NCBI GenBank assembly: GCA_031213475.1
Contig: JARUPZ010000007.1
Coordinates: 2,005,457 to 2,069,456, forward strand
Direction of reading: 5' to 3'
From: Nereocystis luetkeana
Taxonomy: Eukaryota; Sar; Phaeophyceae; Laminariales; Laminariaceae
Length of the DNA stretch: 64,000 nt
The notes under the pieces were generated by a model. It made no database searches, had not been told where the DNA came from, and worked only from the letters and a program-made list of their open reading frames with translations. The position numbers and the translations under genes were made by a program. This document shows positions 36,901-48,900 of this stretch, in pieces; the first letter of the stretch is position 1, and each line of letters begins with the position of its first letter.

Positions 36901-39900
36901 CACCCACCAAAGCACAGGGGAACCCAGACAACCACGCCTGGCCTTAGGCTACCGAACGCCTCTCTCGTAATCCACAAAGAGATTTAGATCCCCCAATACA
37001 TCGCAGTTAACGTGCCACCTCCAGCTATTTTCCCACTGGCATTTCGAGGAACTATCATGTGCGAAGGACATTCCGCCACACACACTACCCATGAAAGACT
37101 CTCACATGCCACATCACTGCGATGATCTCTTGTCCCACATACGTTACCAACATTATCCTATCCCCATTACCGAGGGAACTTACTCTAGGTGCCGACGGGG
37201 GCTATGACACCACTATCAGAGATTCCCCTCCTGTTTTATCAACATATTACCTATAGGGAGAACTACCGACAATCCCATCACAGTGTGCAAAGCGACTGAT
37301 GTGCCACATCGAATATGTTCCGACACTCGTACCAATTACGCCCCACACAGCCATGCATGAAAACGTATCAAACGCTGATGAAGCCTCCGTTTGAATAGAA
37401 ACCCTGATATCATCCTTCACCACAGTTCACATCAGGGATGGAGAATCGTACGGGAAATATCCACCCACTCGAGTTGAAGCAACGATTACTCCGAGATTCG
37501 TGACACAGCGGGGCGCATAGGCACCGCGCAGTAGTTGCGATACTACATTGTCTCACATCCCTCCGGACCGTGTCACTGTCGAAATAGTATGCCTGTCCTC
37601 CTGGGTCCAAACTCTTCCATCACACACTCTCCGATACGATAGGCCATATCGAGTTCCTTCGTTTCAGTGTTCTCCTTGGTAAACATCCACCAGTCGTTCG
37701 GTGGTTCACCTTCTTTCATGCGGAAGCTGTACCATGCCTGGGTCAGCCTCGCCTCCTCTGCAGCTGATTGGGGGGTGTAAAAAAATTCGAAGATTTCCCG
37801 ACCCTCACTAGGGCTATCGCTCATGGGATCTGGCTGAGAGTTGAGCCGTCTTTGAGCAGATACGACTGGACACTCGTTGCGGTTACGCGCGCTGCCGTGA
37901 AAATGCGGCGACGGAGGGCGGCGTAAGCAGCGGTGGTGACGGTGACGCAGCTGCTGCTGTTGCGACGGTAGTGGTACCGTTGGCGGCGACAGTGGGGGCG
38001 GCGGTTGCGACGGTGGTAGCGGTGGCGGCGGTTGCGACGGTGATAGCGGTGGCGGCGGGCGAAGGGAGCGTCGGTGGCGACAGCGATATCGGTTGCTTCG
38101 GCGACGAGAGCGGCGGTAGCGACAAGAATATCGGTGGCGGTGGTTTGCGACGGTGGTGGCAAGTACTTGATGCTGTATGCGTTGTCGACGCGGCGGCGTA
38201 CGTTGATCCCCCCGCGGCGGGCGGCGGCGGCGGCAACGGCAGCACGGGCACACGGGAAAACACGCTCAAGTCAGACGCCTGCGTACCGTGGGCGCAGCGG
38301 CAAGCGTCCTAACCTTCGACACGCCTTGATTTCCACCTCAGGGGTGCGCAGATGAAGGGAACGGATGCTGACGGGATCGACACGGATAGAATTACACCAG
38401 CTTTCCCTGAAACGGCCTAGGGTCCACCCTCCGTGAGCAATACTGATGAAAGTGTCCCCAACAAGGGTTCCTTGGTTCTACCCAATGGAGCTCTGACAAA
38501 TAGTCACTTGAGAGAGGGCTGATGCCTGGAACCCCTCGATATCCCCATCGGCGGACGAAGGGTGTTCTTCTGCATTGTTGAGAAACGATATCGTGGACAG
38601 CATGCGCGTGGCTTTGCCGCAGCCTTGCTCGGGAAGTATCCGGTCTCATGACGTGGTTTGCTGGCGGCGATCGGCGGACACAGGATATTCTTCTGCGTTG
38701 TTGAGAAACGATATCGTGGACAGCATGCGCGTGGCTTTGGCGTAGCCTTGTTCGGACAGCATCCGGTCTCGCGACGTGGTTTTGCTGGCGGCGATCATTC
38801 TATTGATAGTGCCTTGTTACGATTCACGTCATAGTTGACAGATTTACGGCGCTTGCTCATAAGAGTGTAAATTATATACCTCACACGATGCTCCAAAACG
38901 TTTTCCCGCGCTCGTGGTCGTCAGGCGTTTTCGACTTGATCCATCGAATAGCGTATTTCGTCGCCGAACGGCTCTCCATGGTAATGTCGCGCGCCCAAAG
39001 TGACTGTTTACCCCCCTCTGCAGCTGCGACTACCTTTAGCGTACAGCGACTTGGAATTGTGGCTGGTACGATTTTGTACTTGTAAAACATGTTATACCCT
39101 CACCCCCCCCCTATATAATCCCCGGGGTGGGGACCCCCCTACAAAAACCTGTCGCGTGTGCAGGGTGAGCACGCAACAGTACGGGGGAAACAAAGTTGGC
39201 CCCGTACCGTACGACTCCTCGCGCTAAAACGCGGGCACCTATTTCGTATCATCCCCGAATCCCGGTCTGAAGTGCCAATAGGGTTGTGTTCGCGGGCCTA
39301 GGTATGCTCTCTGTGCAAGACCGAACACAGTATATCTGTACCTGGTACCAAACAACATCAAGTGCCTGGTATCAAAAGCGCGTAGCGTTAATCTTGACCC
39401 TCCCCACCCTTTTGTCCTTGTCCGTGCTCTCGGTTGCCAGGGCGCTTCACGCACGACGTTATAGCGCTGACAGCGTTCGGTCTTGACGTGAACACCACCA
39501 GCGCAGCGCCAGGCCTCCCTTGCCCGTCGTACGATGCCATAGCAAGCGCGATGTGGACCATGATGGTCCTGTCCATGCAGCCACTGTCCATGTGAGAACT
39601 GTTCACACAACGAACATATCACGATCTACACAGTAAATCGCGATCTGGAACATGATCGATATATATTCATCTGGATCCTAGCCTACCGTTGTGATATACT
39701 GTGCAGGATTTGAACAGTAAATATCCAACCCAGAAGACAAAAGTGCTAGACCATACAGCTTCTACACGCCAGAGGGGGCTAGACCAATTAGGTTGGCCAT
39801 ATATCTGCCCCGCAAGATCTACAGGTCATTGACCGGCGATCGTTGATCTATCCGTTCTTGGAAAACGGTTGTTGGATACGGGTATCTGCTGGGCGCTGGG

Positions 39901-42900
39901 TGTGCGAATGCCCACGAAACGATCCCCGAAAACTCGCAATGAAATGTTTCTGAAGTCCCATTCGCGAAAATTGTGGAATCAACCCCGCATCAGACTGAAT
40001 ACACCACGAGGCTACGGCAAGTACTCGATGGGATCGGTAAAGAGGTGGCCATCCTATAAATGTGGCGAGCGAGGCACTATGACACGGCTTCAGCGCTGAC
40101 TCTGACCGAATCCTGCATGAGCACATTGTTTTCTGCGGAGTACTTCAAATATTCGTCGTACCAAGTTGTGGTGGGCCCAGATGGCGCCGCAGCCCATCCG
40201 ACTCGCTTGCACTGCCCAGCTTTAGCTCGTTCCGCCGCTTTGTAAATTTCCTTGTGTAAGATGTAACCGCCAGATTCATGTTCACAGAGTAGCCACATCC
40301 ATGTTAGGGCCCATGCACACGGGGTCGAGAACATCGATTTTCTCGGTTCCCCAGAATCAATATACCGGTAGTGCTTATGATACCCCGCAGACCAGCTTTG
40401 ACCCTCCCCCCCTTCCCCCCCCATTCCCCGGCGCGCCTAAATCCTTGCTTCCGTTCGTGATGACGCAAGATTGGGGTGGAAACTCCTTTCGTCGAGGCTG
40501 GCGTGGGTACGTCGCTCCAAGAAACATTCTCTTCACCTCAAGGAAGCCGTGCAGGTGCGGCCGGATACTACCCGCCGCTTTGCGCCCCTCCCCCCCCACC
40601 TTCCGCCTCCCTGGTGTTTGTCCGCATATTTAGCCCCAAATACAGTTAGTCGAATACTGCCAACTCTGTAAATACATCGCTGCCTCGAATAAGTTTCGTG
40701 GTTTAGTTCGCAGATCTCAAAGGCGAGTGATGTAATGTTATACGAAGTATACTGACACATGGAACGCACACGACACACGTCCCAGGTATGACTTAACCTG
40801 AAAAAATTACCATCAACCAGTCCATCATAACATACGTATTTTGGATAGGGTTTCCTCCTGGCAGCGGCTTTGCAGGACACCAAGGCTGCATTCATTCTCA
40901 CCGACCGGGCAGACCTCTCTTGCACCAAGCGCGAAGCGCTGTGAGGGGATGAGGCAATGTTTTGTTCTAAGTTTAGTAATCGTTGCTATTTCGGACACGC
41001 TTTTCCCCTTTTGCTCTGCAGGGCGCAATCGACGCCGTGAGGGAGGAAGCGAGGCAAGCCGCCGATCGTGCGGCCTCGGGGGCCGAGGGAGCCGAGGCTG
41101 CCGTTCCAGGGCCCGAAGAGACCGTGACCGGTGGCACTCTGCTACGCAAGATCGTGAGTATGTAACACCTTAATAGAGGAGACCATCTCTGTAGTACGAT
41201 CGTGGTTCCTCAGTGTCGCCGGTAGCTGCCAGGCCGCAATGCAGGCGTTATTGCGGCAACATGCACTGCTCGAAACGGGGCCTCAATAGTACCGTTTCCG
41301 GCACAGTCACTGATGAAGTTACGGGATTCCCTCAAACAGTGCTGGTGCCCGCACTACCCGACAACAATGATTTTCATGGTGCATTACCCAAGCTACCATG
41401 TAGGCCCAGTAAGTAGGGAGGATGCAGAGCGTGATGGTGAAAAGGGGCCTCGTTCAGGTATACAGCGGGGCGCGTACAGGTGTGTTTTGTCATGGACGAG
41501 AAACGGAGGTGCGCATCATGAGCGGCACAGCATCGTCGTACATATACTGTACGTACTGGTGCTAGAGTTGCACCCCGGCCTCAAAATTTAGAACCGGGTA
41601 CCCGACCGGGTGGGGGGCGGTTGAGGCGGAACCAGAACCGGGTACCCGGGTCCCGGAATACACGGGTACCGGGTACCCGGGTACCCGGGTACCTGGGTTA
41701 CCATACACTATCTGCTCCTTTTTTAGCGTTTGAGCGGCGGCGAATGAGGCCGACACGGGAATCTGGGTACCCGGGTACCCAAGTACCCGGGTTACCATAC
41801 ACTGTTTGGTCCCCTTTTCGCGTTTGAGCGGCGGCGTGGTAAGGTGTACCCGGGTACCCGGGTACCATACACTATTTGCTCCCCTTGTAAAAATTGGCGC
41901 GGAGGCGTGGTAGGCAAGGCAGGTATTAATAGGGGTATTCTCTACTCTCGATCTGTAGTCTGCAGGGGCGAGAGGCGAGGGTCTAGACGCACAGTCGCTG
42001 GAGTGTGAATCAACGTATACCCTAGTCTTGGGGCCTCTGTATATAACAATTGACGGGTACCCCGGTACCCGGGTACCCGGGGTACAAATACCCGCGGTTC
42101 CGTGAATTGGACCGGGACGGTTCCGGTTCCGACGGTTCCAGGTACCCGCCACCGGGTACCCGGTTCTCAGTCAGACGGGGTGCAACTTTAACTAGTGCAC
42201 GTGGATTGGTGTACAGCACCTCCGCAGTGCGCAAAGCGCTGGAACGCTTGTAGTAAAACATGCCAGACAAATACAACAGCAGTACTGTAATCTCGTGCCT
42301 ACAGTACTATACCAAAGTACACATGATTACGGGGCCGGTCTCGTTCGTGTACTCATAGCCCGTCACATTGTATGCCGTTCTGTTCATCAACCGAGTGCAC
42401 CAGGTACAGCACAGCACTGCTGTACTGTGCCTCCATGGTACGCACGTACTGGTCCTACTTCGATTGAGACGGGCGCCTGTCACAAAATTTACACCACCAA
42501 CAATGTATATACCGCACAGGAACATTACCAAAACGGAATATGTGCCTTGCCACGAACGGCAAGCTGCCCCCCTCAACACGTACGAACACATAGAAAAAAA
42601 GCAAAAACAAACATGAGACGGAAAACATCAACCCAACGAATGACAGCGATGCATTCGTACTGAACACTGCTGTAATACTCGTGGGCTGACACGCTATTCG
42701 TGTCGTCGCTCGCCAATCACACGGCAGCCACGTGTGGGTGGTTTTGAAAGAAAAGGAAGACGAGATAACCGAGCTAAAATATCAAAAGGGTTCCGGGTTG
42801 GTACGTTTCACCTACTCTCAAAGGGCATGGTGTGCCTCGACTGGGGGTGCTATTAACCCCTTTAGAACCGCAGTCTCATTTTGGGGGCAAACCACTCAAA

Positions 42901-45900
42901 TTCTAAGTAATTTGTCCCCAAATCGGGACTGCGGTCCTAAAAGGGTGAAGAGTGTCCCTACTGGTTGGGCCGGTTGGGGAATGTGCTGCTGTTGGTTGCG
43001 CAAACCTAGTGCGGGTTGGGGCTTTCGTGCCGGGGATCGACACTGATTTGGTTGTATGGCGTATTAATCGAAATGTACGCGGCCTTAAGGTGGGAAAAAA
43101 TGTTTCTTGGTTATTGTGTACGGGGCGAAACTGGCTTGTTTTTGGTGTCGGCGTCGATTGCCTTCGTTTTTTTTTCGTAGGCGGTCCAAATTGACTGGGC
43201 TTTGTGTCGGGGCATCGAAACTGGCTTAGTTTTTCGAGCGTTCTACATCGCTCTGGCACGGGGTGTACAATTCCTCGCTTCATTTTATGCAAAAACTCTT
43301 TGAAGAATCGGTCGACATCCTATAGATATATTTCAGTTAGATGACATGAAAAACACACAGATTGATTGGGTCACCTGTGGGTTGCAACAATGGTTTACAG
43401 GCGCTAATGAGGGGCGTTATTGGTTGAAGTCTGAGGCATTATTGCTTGAAGTACTATCTCGGTAGTACGAGTATTAATACTACTAGCTGCGGGTTTAATC
43501 TGTGTCAGCCGAAAATACCTGTACTACCGGGGCCACCGGCACTATTGAGGGACCACGCCCGTAATCAGATCCCACGATGAGACCAAAGACCATCTATCCC
43601 CTATGTCTACACATCATATATGGGTATGATTACTGCGCCGCCCCCGCAATAGTAAACTACTGTGCAGAACCCTGCGCCGTCGGTTCAGGTGGCAGAGGGG
43701 CGGGCGGGGGGGCGGGCACGGGACGACTAACAGGGAGGGGGGGGGGGATGCTTTGTAGCGTTCCGTAGCCGTTAGCACACCCGCTTGGAGGCAAGTACCC
43801 TACGTTATTTTTGCGGGGTGATACGCGGAGTCAGGCCCAGATGAGGGCTGGCTTGCTTCGTTCCCGTGAGCGGGCGGTAACTTGGTTTGTTCCCCAGGTT
43901 TAGGTGGATTCGTTTGGCGACTTGGTCGAACGTCACGCACTGTTTGCTACCGAGAGATTGACGCCTCCTCGCCGCTTGTTGACATCCCTCAACTAATTGT
44001 GTCCTTGTGGGTTGCAGGTGGGGACCACGTGTGACAGAGGCATCAACGACCGTAAGGTCTTCTCCGACGAAGAGGTTCTGTACCAGGCCAATAGGTGACA
44101 CCCTAGCTATAATAGGGGAGTACGTTTGTTTTGCCAAAAAAAAAACATTTTTGATTTGCGGGGGCTCCTTTCTCGGGAGACTCTGCCCGATATCGTCGGA
44201 ACACAAAGTATGCTCTACACCTTGTTGGTTGGGAACCTGGGAAATTCCTCTGCGTATCCTTTATAAGTATCAAAACCAGTGTGTGAGTGAGGTGTGGAGA
44301 TCCTCAAATGACGAGCCTCCGAAAAAAGTAGGTGCGCCCCTACCGCAGCATGTGTCGTGACTCCTATGCAGCCCCGCTGGTTTGCCCTGGTGGTGTGTCG
44401 TGTGCTTCATTGGTTGCCTCTCTTGCCCGTTTTTGCCAGCACCTTTCATGCCGACTGCGTCTGAGTGGTGGGACCGGTAATACCTGAAAAATACCCCTCA
44501 CTGCAGATAGGATAGCGGCCGCCCCCCCCCGAGCGAGCTTTGGAATTGGATCAACCACGTTCACGGCTCGTTTATACCAAAGTCGGCGGGTGTCTTTTAC
44601 ATCAATGCACACCTCGGAGGGACCATGATCTCTACCATCTACAGCAGCTGCAGCAGTAGTTTGTCCTCTCCCGTTGTGAGAGGTTGTGCTGGATCCGCAT
44701 ACTACATACATGACGCACAGGAAACACACGCGGGGTCATGCAGAATATGCGGATCCTACCCGGAAAACCGTTTGAGAACGGCGGTAGATACGCTCTGAAG
44801 TAGATATCTAGATCATGAAGCGGGAATCGATCGTCTCTCTGGGGTGTGCTGTAATTCGGTCCGGAGTACGTAACGTCCATGGGGAACTTACGCCCATGGT
44901 GTGTAGCGACCCCTCCGCCAGGGAATGCACTAGAGCACCGGGGTTACGAGACTCGTCTTGTTTCCAAACTTGAGGGAAAATATTGTTAAATCCGGTAACA
45001 GTCAGGTTTTTCGGGAGGGCACCTGCTCGTCCGGAGAGGGCTGGTTTGATTCGCTGTCGGATGGCGTGAGTCGGCAAGTCGGCTGACCTCCACAGCTGGT
45101 TTCACCAGTCGACTTGCCTACTCAATCCAGTTAGTTACTGGTGGTAAAATTATGTCGACTTTCACTGCTCTGAAAAATCGATCCTTCGCTCGGCTTCAAC
45201 GACCAACCATTGCAGTCTGTTCCTCGGAGGAACGGACACGACAGCGCTGACTCTGTCTTGGACCATGTACTACCTGGTCAAGCACCCGGAGGCATTAGCT
45301 CGTTGTCGGGCAGAGGCGCTTCAGGTGGCGCCGGGAAGGTGTGCGTATGTGTTCGGTTGTAATCCCCATCAGAGTACTACTGTCTGTACTCTGTACTTGC
45401 GGCTTGCGGCAGACCTGTTCTACGATTGATTACGCCTTAAAGCACGGTTTTACCACGAACCTTTCTGATTGGCTGGGCTCTTCAACTGCTAATAGAACCT
45501 ATACAATATCGGTGAAAAGCAAATATGCCTTTCACAAAAAAGGTGCCCACTGGTTTAACTTAGACCTCGAGAATATGTATCTGGTGTGCAGATGTGTTTT
45601 GTCCTCCTCGAGTCGGTTTTTTGGATGCAGTATCGCAAAGATCTCCATTTCTCTCGTGAGTAGAGCATCGGAAATTGTAGGAGTACTCCCCTTCCGTACG
45701 ATGCGTCGTCACTCTCGCCCTGCTTGAGGACGGCGTCCACACGGCCGTTGCCACGCCTAGTAGTGTGGCTCACGACGTTGCCGCAACGTTCTCGCCTGGG
45801 CTGACGCGGCATAGTAGATGCGCCTGCTGCACCAAGTCCGCTGCTTGGCATGCATGGTGATCTCCACCGATGGACCAGATCGTTGGTTGAAGAATCACCC

Positions 45901-48900
45901 GGATTGAAATGCCGAGGTGCGTAAAGCAAGCAAGTATACCCCTCTTCCACTCCTAGTTGTTCGGAGCCTTTATTGGGTCCTCGGGCCGCATTTTGGCGAG
46001 GCGTTAATGCTTGAGCAACAACAACAACGCGCCTTTCTCCGCCCTTGCCCTTTGCTATGTCATGACCCCGCATGCTGCCGAACCCGGAAGCAACGGCATG
46101 GTGTCCACAACCGGGCAACTATCTCAACTGGTATTTTGCTCCGCGGTGTTCACGGAGGTGCTGAGGCTCAGAGGTGTTATACCGTTTTTGTACTTCCACG
46201 GGACGGTGAGTTGCTCGCGGCGGACGCGGGGTCATCCCCCCCACAGCACAGTTGAAGCGCACACCTGTTTGTTGAGTATTGTGTGTAGAACGTCAAGCCC
46301 TCTTTGCTGCCCCTGCGTCTGCCTGTTATCTCGAACGCCGGACATCAGCTGGGGTAACTCGCTCTCTGGAGGGTTGGAAAAGTTTCCCTTTCGAGTTTGA
46401 CGAGTAACGTGGCCCGATTCTCGGATTACGGCTCTCGAATCAAGTTCACCGTGACGCTCGCACGCGTGGGGGAGTGTAACAAATGTTGTGGATCAATGGT
46501 TTGTAGTACGATTCGTTTGTCACAGCTTCGAAAGCATGGTCTATATTCCGCACCTCCTCATTGCACAAACTATCTTCAATCCGATAGTGTTCCCAGGCTG
46601 TCACGGTCAGGGGAAGGGTTGGCATATTCAATGAATTTCAACTGTTTGGTTGAATCTGCAAGCTAAGGTGTCTATACTGCAGCATTCGGTGTGTGAGTAC
46701 TAGCTGTGCAAACCTCCGCAGCAACGAACTACCCGATACACCTTTGGAATACAGCACTTGGTGGTTTACAAAACGATTCATTTAATTACTCTATATGAGT
46801 AGATTTTAATAACGACGAGGCAATGAAATTGTGTATACTGCTGTATTTCCTGGTAAGGATTACATTCCAGTCTTGATTCTAATTAAGGTCAGTTGTTGGG
46901 TGATGAACAGAGGCCCCTCTAGCAAGGAGCCTCATTTGCCTTTGGGTGTCATCCTTATGGAGTCCCAAACCCCGTGTTTGACGTCCGGACCCTTACGAAT
47001 TAGCGACGAAGGGCAAACGCTGTGGATGGCACGAAGGACGCTGCAAGGACGCTTGGGGAGTCTGCGAGCAATTGCCGACCCCTAGCTGTCCCGCCGGCCG
47101 TCGTCCCGTTTCTATTTTTGTTTTCTCTCGACTGTATCACATGTCATTGTCCCGGAACAATCGCGGCGATGACTGATGCCGTCTGCCTACACCACCTCAG
47201 CGCTGATGGTGCTCTGTTTTCACCCACAAGCACTGGGGCGGAGAGGAGGTCGTAGGCAACAATATTAGGTAAAACATGCACAGCGTATGACTTGATGCTG
47301 CTACTGCTGATTACATCGCGCATGCTCACATTATCGTTGATAGGAAGATTTCAAGTTGCAGGACGGATCGGTGTTCCCGGTGGGGACGTCGTTCGCTGTG
47401 CTCACTCGGGTGGCCAGCGTTGCCGAGGAGGCCTTCACGAGGGCGGCAGACTTTGTGCCCGAGAGGTGACACTTTGTGCCCGAGAGGTGACTCTCTTGTT
47501 GTTGACGGTCATCTGCTCTATCTCTCACGTTTCTCATTATTCCCGTAAGCCTAGGTTACCTGGCACCCGCTTGGACGGTGGGACCTCGCTTGCGTGTGGA
47601 GAGACAGCCAGTGGTACCCGGGGTTTGAGAGCTTCCACGCGTAAGGCTGCTGCCCGCCTCAGTGGGCCGAAACTTGCCAGATTGGCTATTTGTGCACCGT
47701 ACTGATATTTGCCAGACATTTACGAAAAACGTTGTTAGTTAGTTGTCGATATAGGGTGGATACGTGTTTGGACCGGTAACCGGACATATGTGGCAGAAGC
47801 ACACACAGCATTGGTCAAGGCAGCGTTCGTGTAGTGCCAATTATAAGCCATACCCTGGAATGTACCATGGTGCCTAATAGGCACGCAAGCCGATTTCATT
47901 TTTTGTTTTTGGGTGTGTACGATAATCTTCCGCTACTACATGCATGGTACGTCTGTTTTATGTCTTCCTGTGGAATATGCTTCTACTCCAGAGTTTGTGG
48001 AAATTGTCCTGTACTCACGTGCTTGAGTTTGGCGCTGATTACTAGTGACGGGCACAACAGTCTGTGTGGCCTGGGCCACGATATTCTCTAGGCTGTCATT
48101 ATTTCGGCTCGCCGTGTTTCCGCTCGTCCAGTGAATATTAGGGCTGTCAGTTGGTGGCCCTGGCGGCTGGTGATGGCTTGCCTTGCGAATTAAGCCAACT
48201 ACAGGCCGTGCTAGTCAATGCGATTTTCGTCGATGGCGTTTGTTATCTCGATTTCTAAATACACAAATGGAAATTATGATAACAGGGTGCCAAAACAAAT
48301 GGAGGCAAAAATATCCAGTTTTTCCCATTTAATTGGCATTTGTTAGTGAACCAAGAAACAACTGAAGTGGAAAAATTCCACAAAACTTGTCTCGATGGTT
48401 TGCGGAAGTAAGCCAAATCAAAAGGCTTTCATGTTTCCTCGATTGAAAAATACTGCGAGCCTCAAAAGTACAAACCACTTACACACAAACAAACGCAGAA
48501 TTCCGGCAAATTCGGCGCGCAGCTAACTGCGATAAGTACCCGTACAAGCTACCAGGTAACTGATAATCAGTCGGCGCGTTTTAGGCAGCCAGTCCACAGC
48601 CCTACGTGGTGGGTCAAATGTTAACTCTTTTTGAGGACTTTCCTTGTCTCACCGCGATATCCTCTGGTCATGTTTTCCCTCTTTTGCCACAGATGGATTG
48701 AGGCAGAGCGTGAGGAGGCGTTGTTGGGTAAAGGGGCCGGAAAAAGAGAGGGCGGTGTCCATCACATGGAAGAAGCGCACCTCGCGTTCGGTGCCGGTCC
48801 CAGGGTGTGCCCCGGGCAGGTGAGGTAGATAGCTGACGTATTCCGATGGGGTTCACCCTCGGAAAAAGGGTACGGTAGTACACGTCCAAAATCGGATCGA

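Larger units (their letters stand above)
36543..39440 (+). other. P450 intron 4
   Basis: 2898 bases containing TTAA mini-element copy 3, the copia gag fossil and the 123-bp duplication. Confidence 0.82.
41154..44017 (+). other. P450 intron 7
   Basis: 2864 bases containing the GGTACCCGGGTACC array, TTAA mini-element copy 4 and a G-rich patch at about 43680-43750. Confidence 0.85.
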
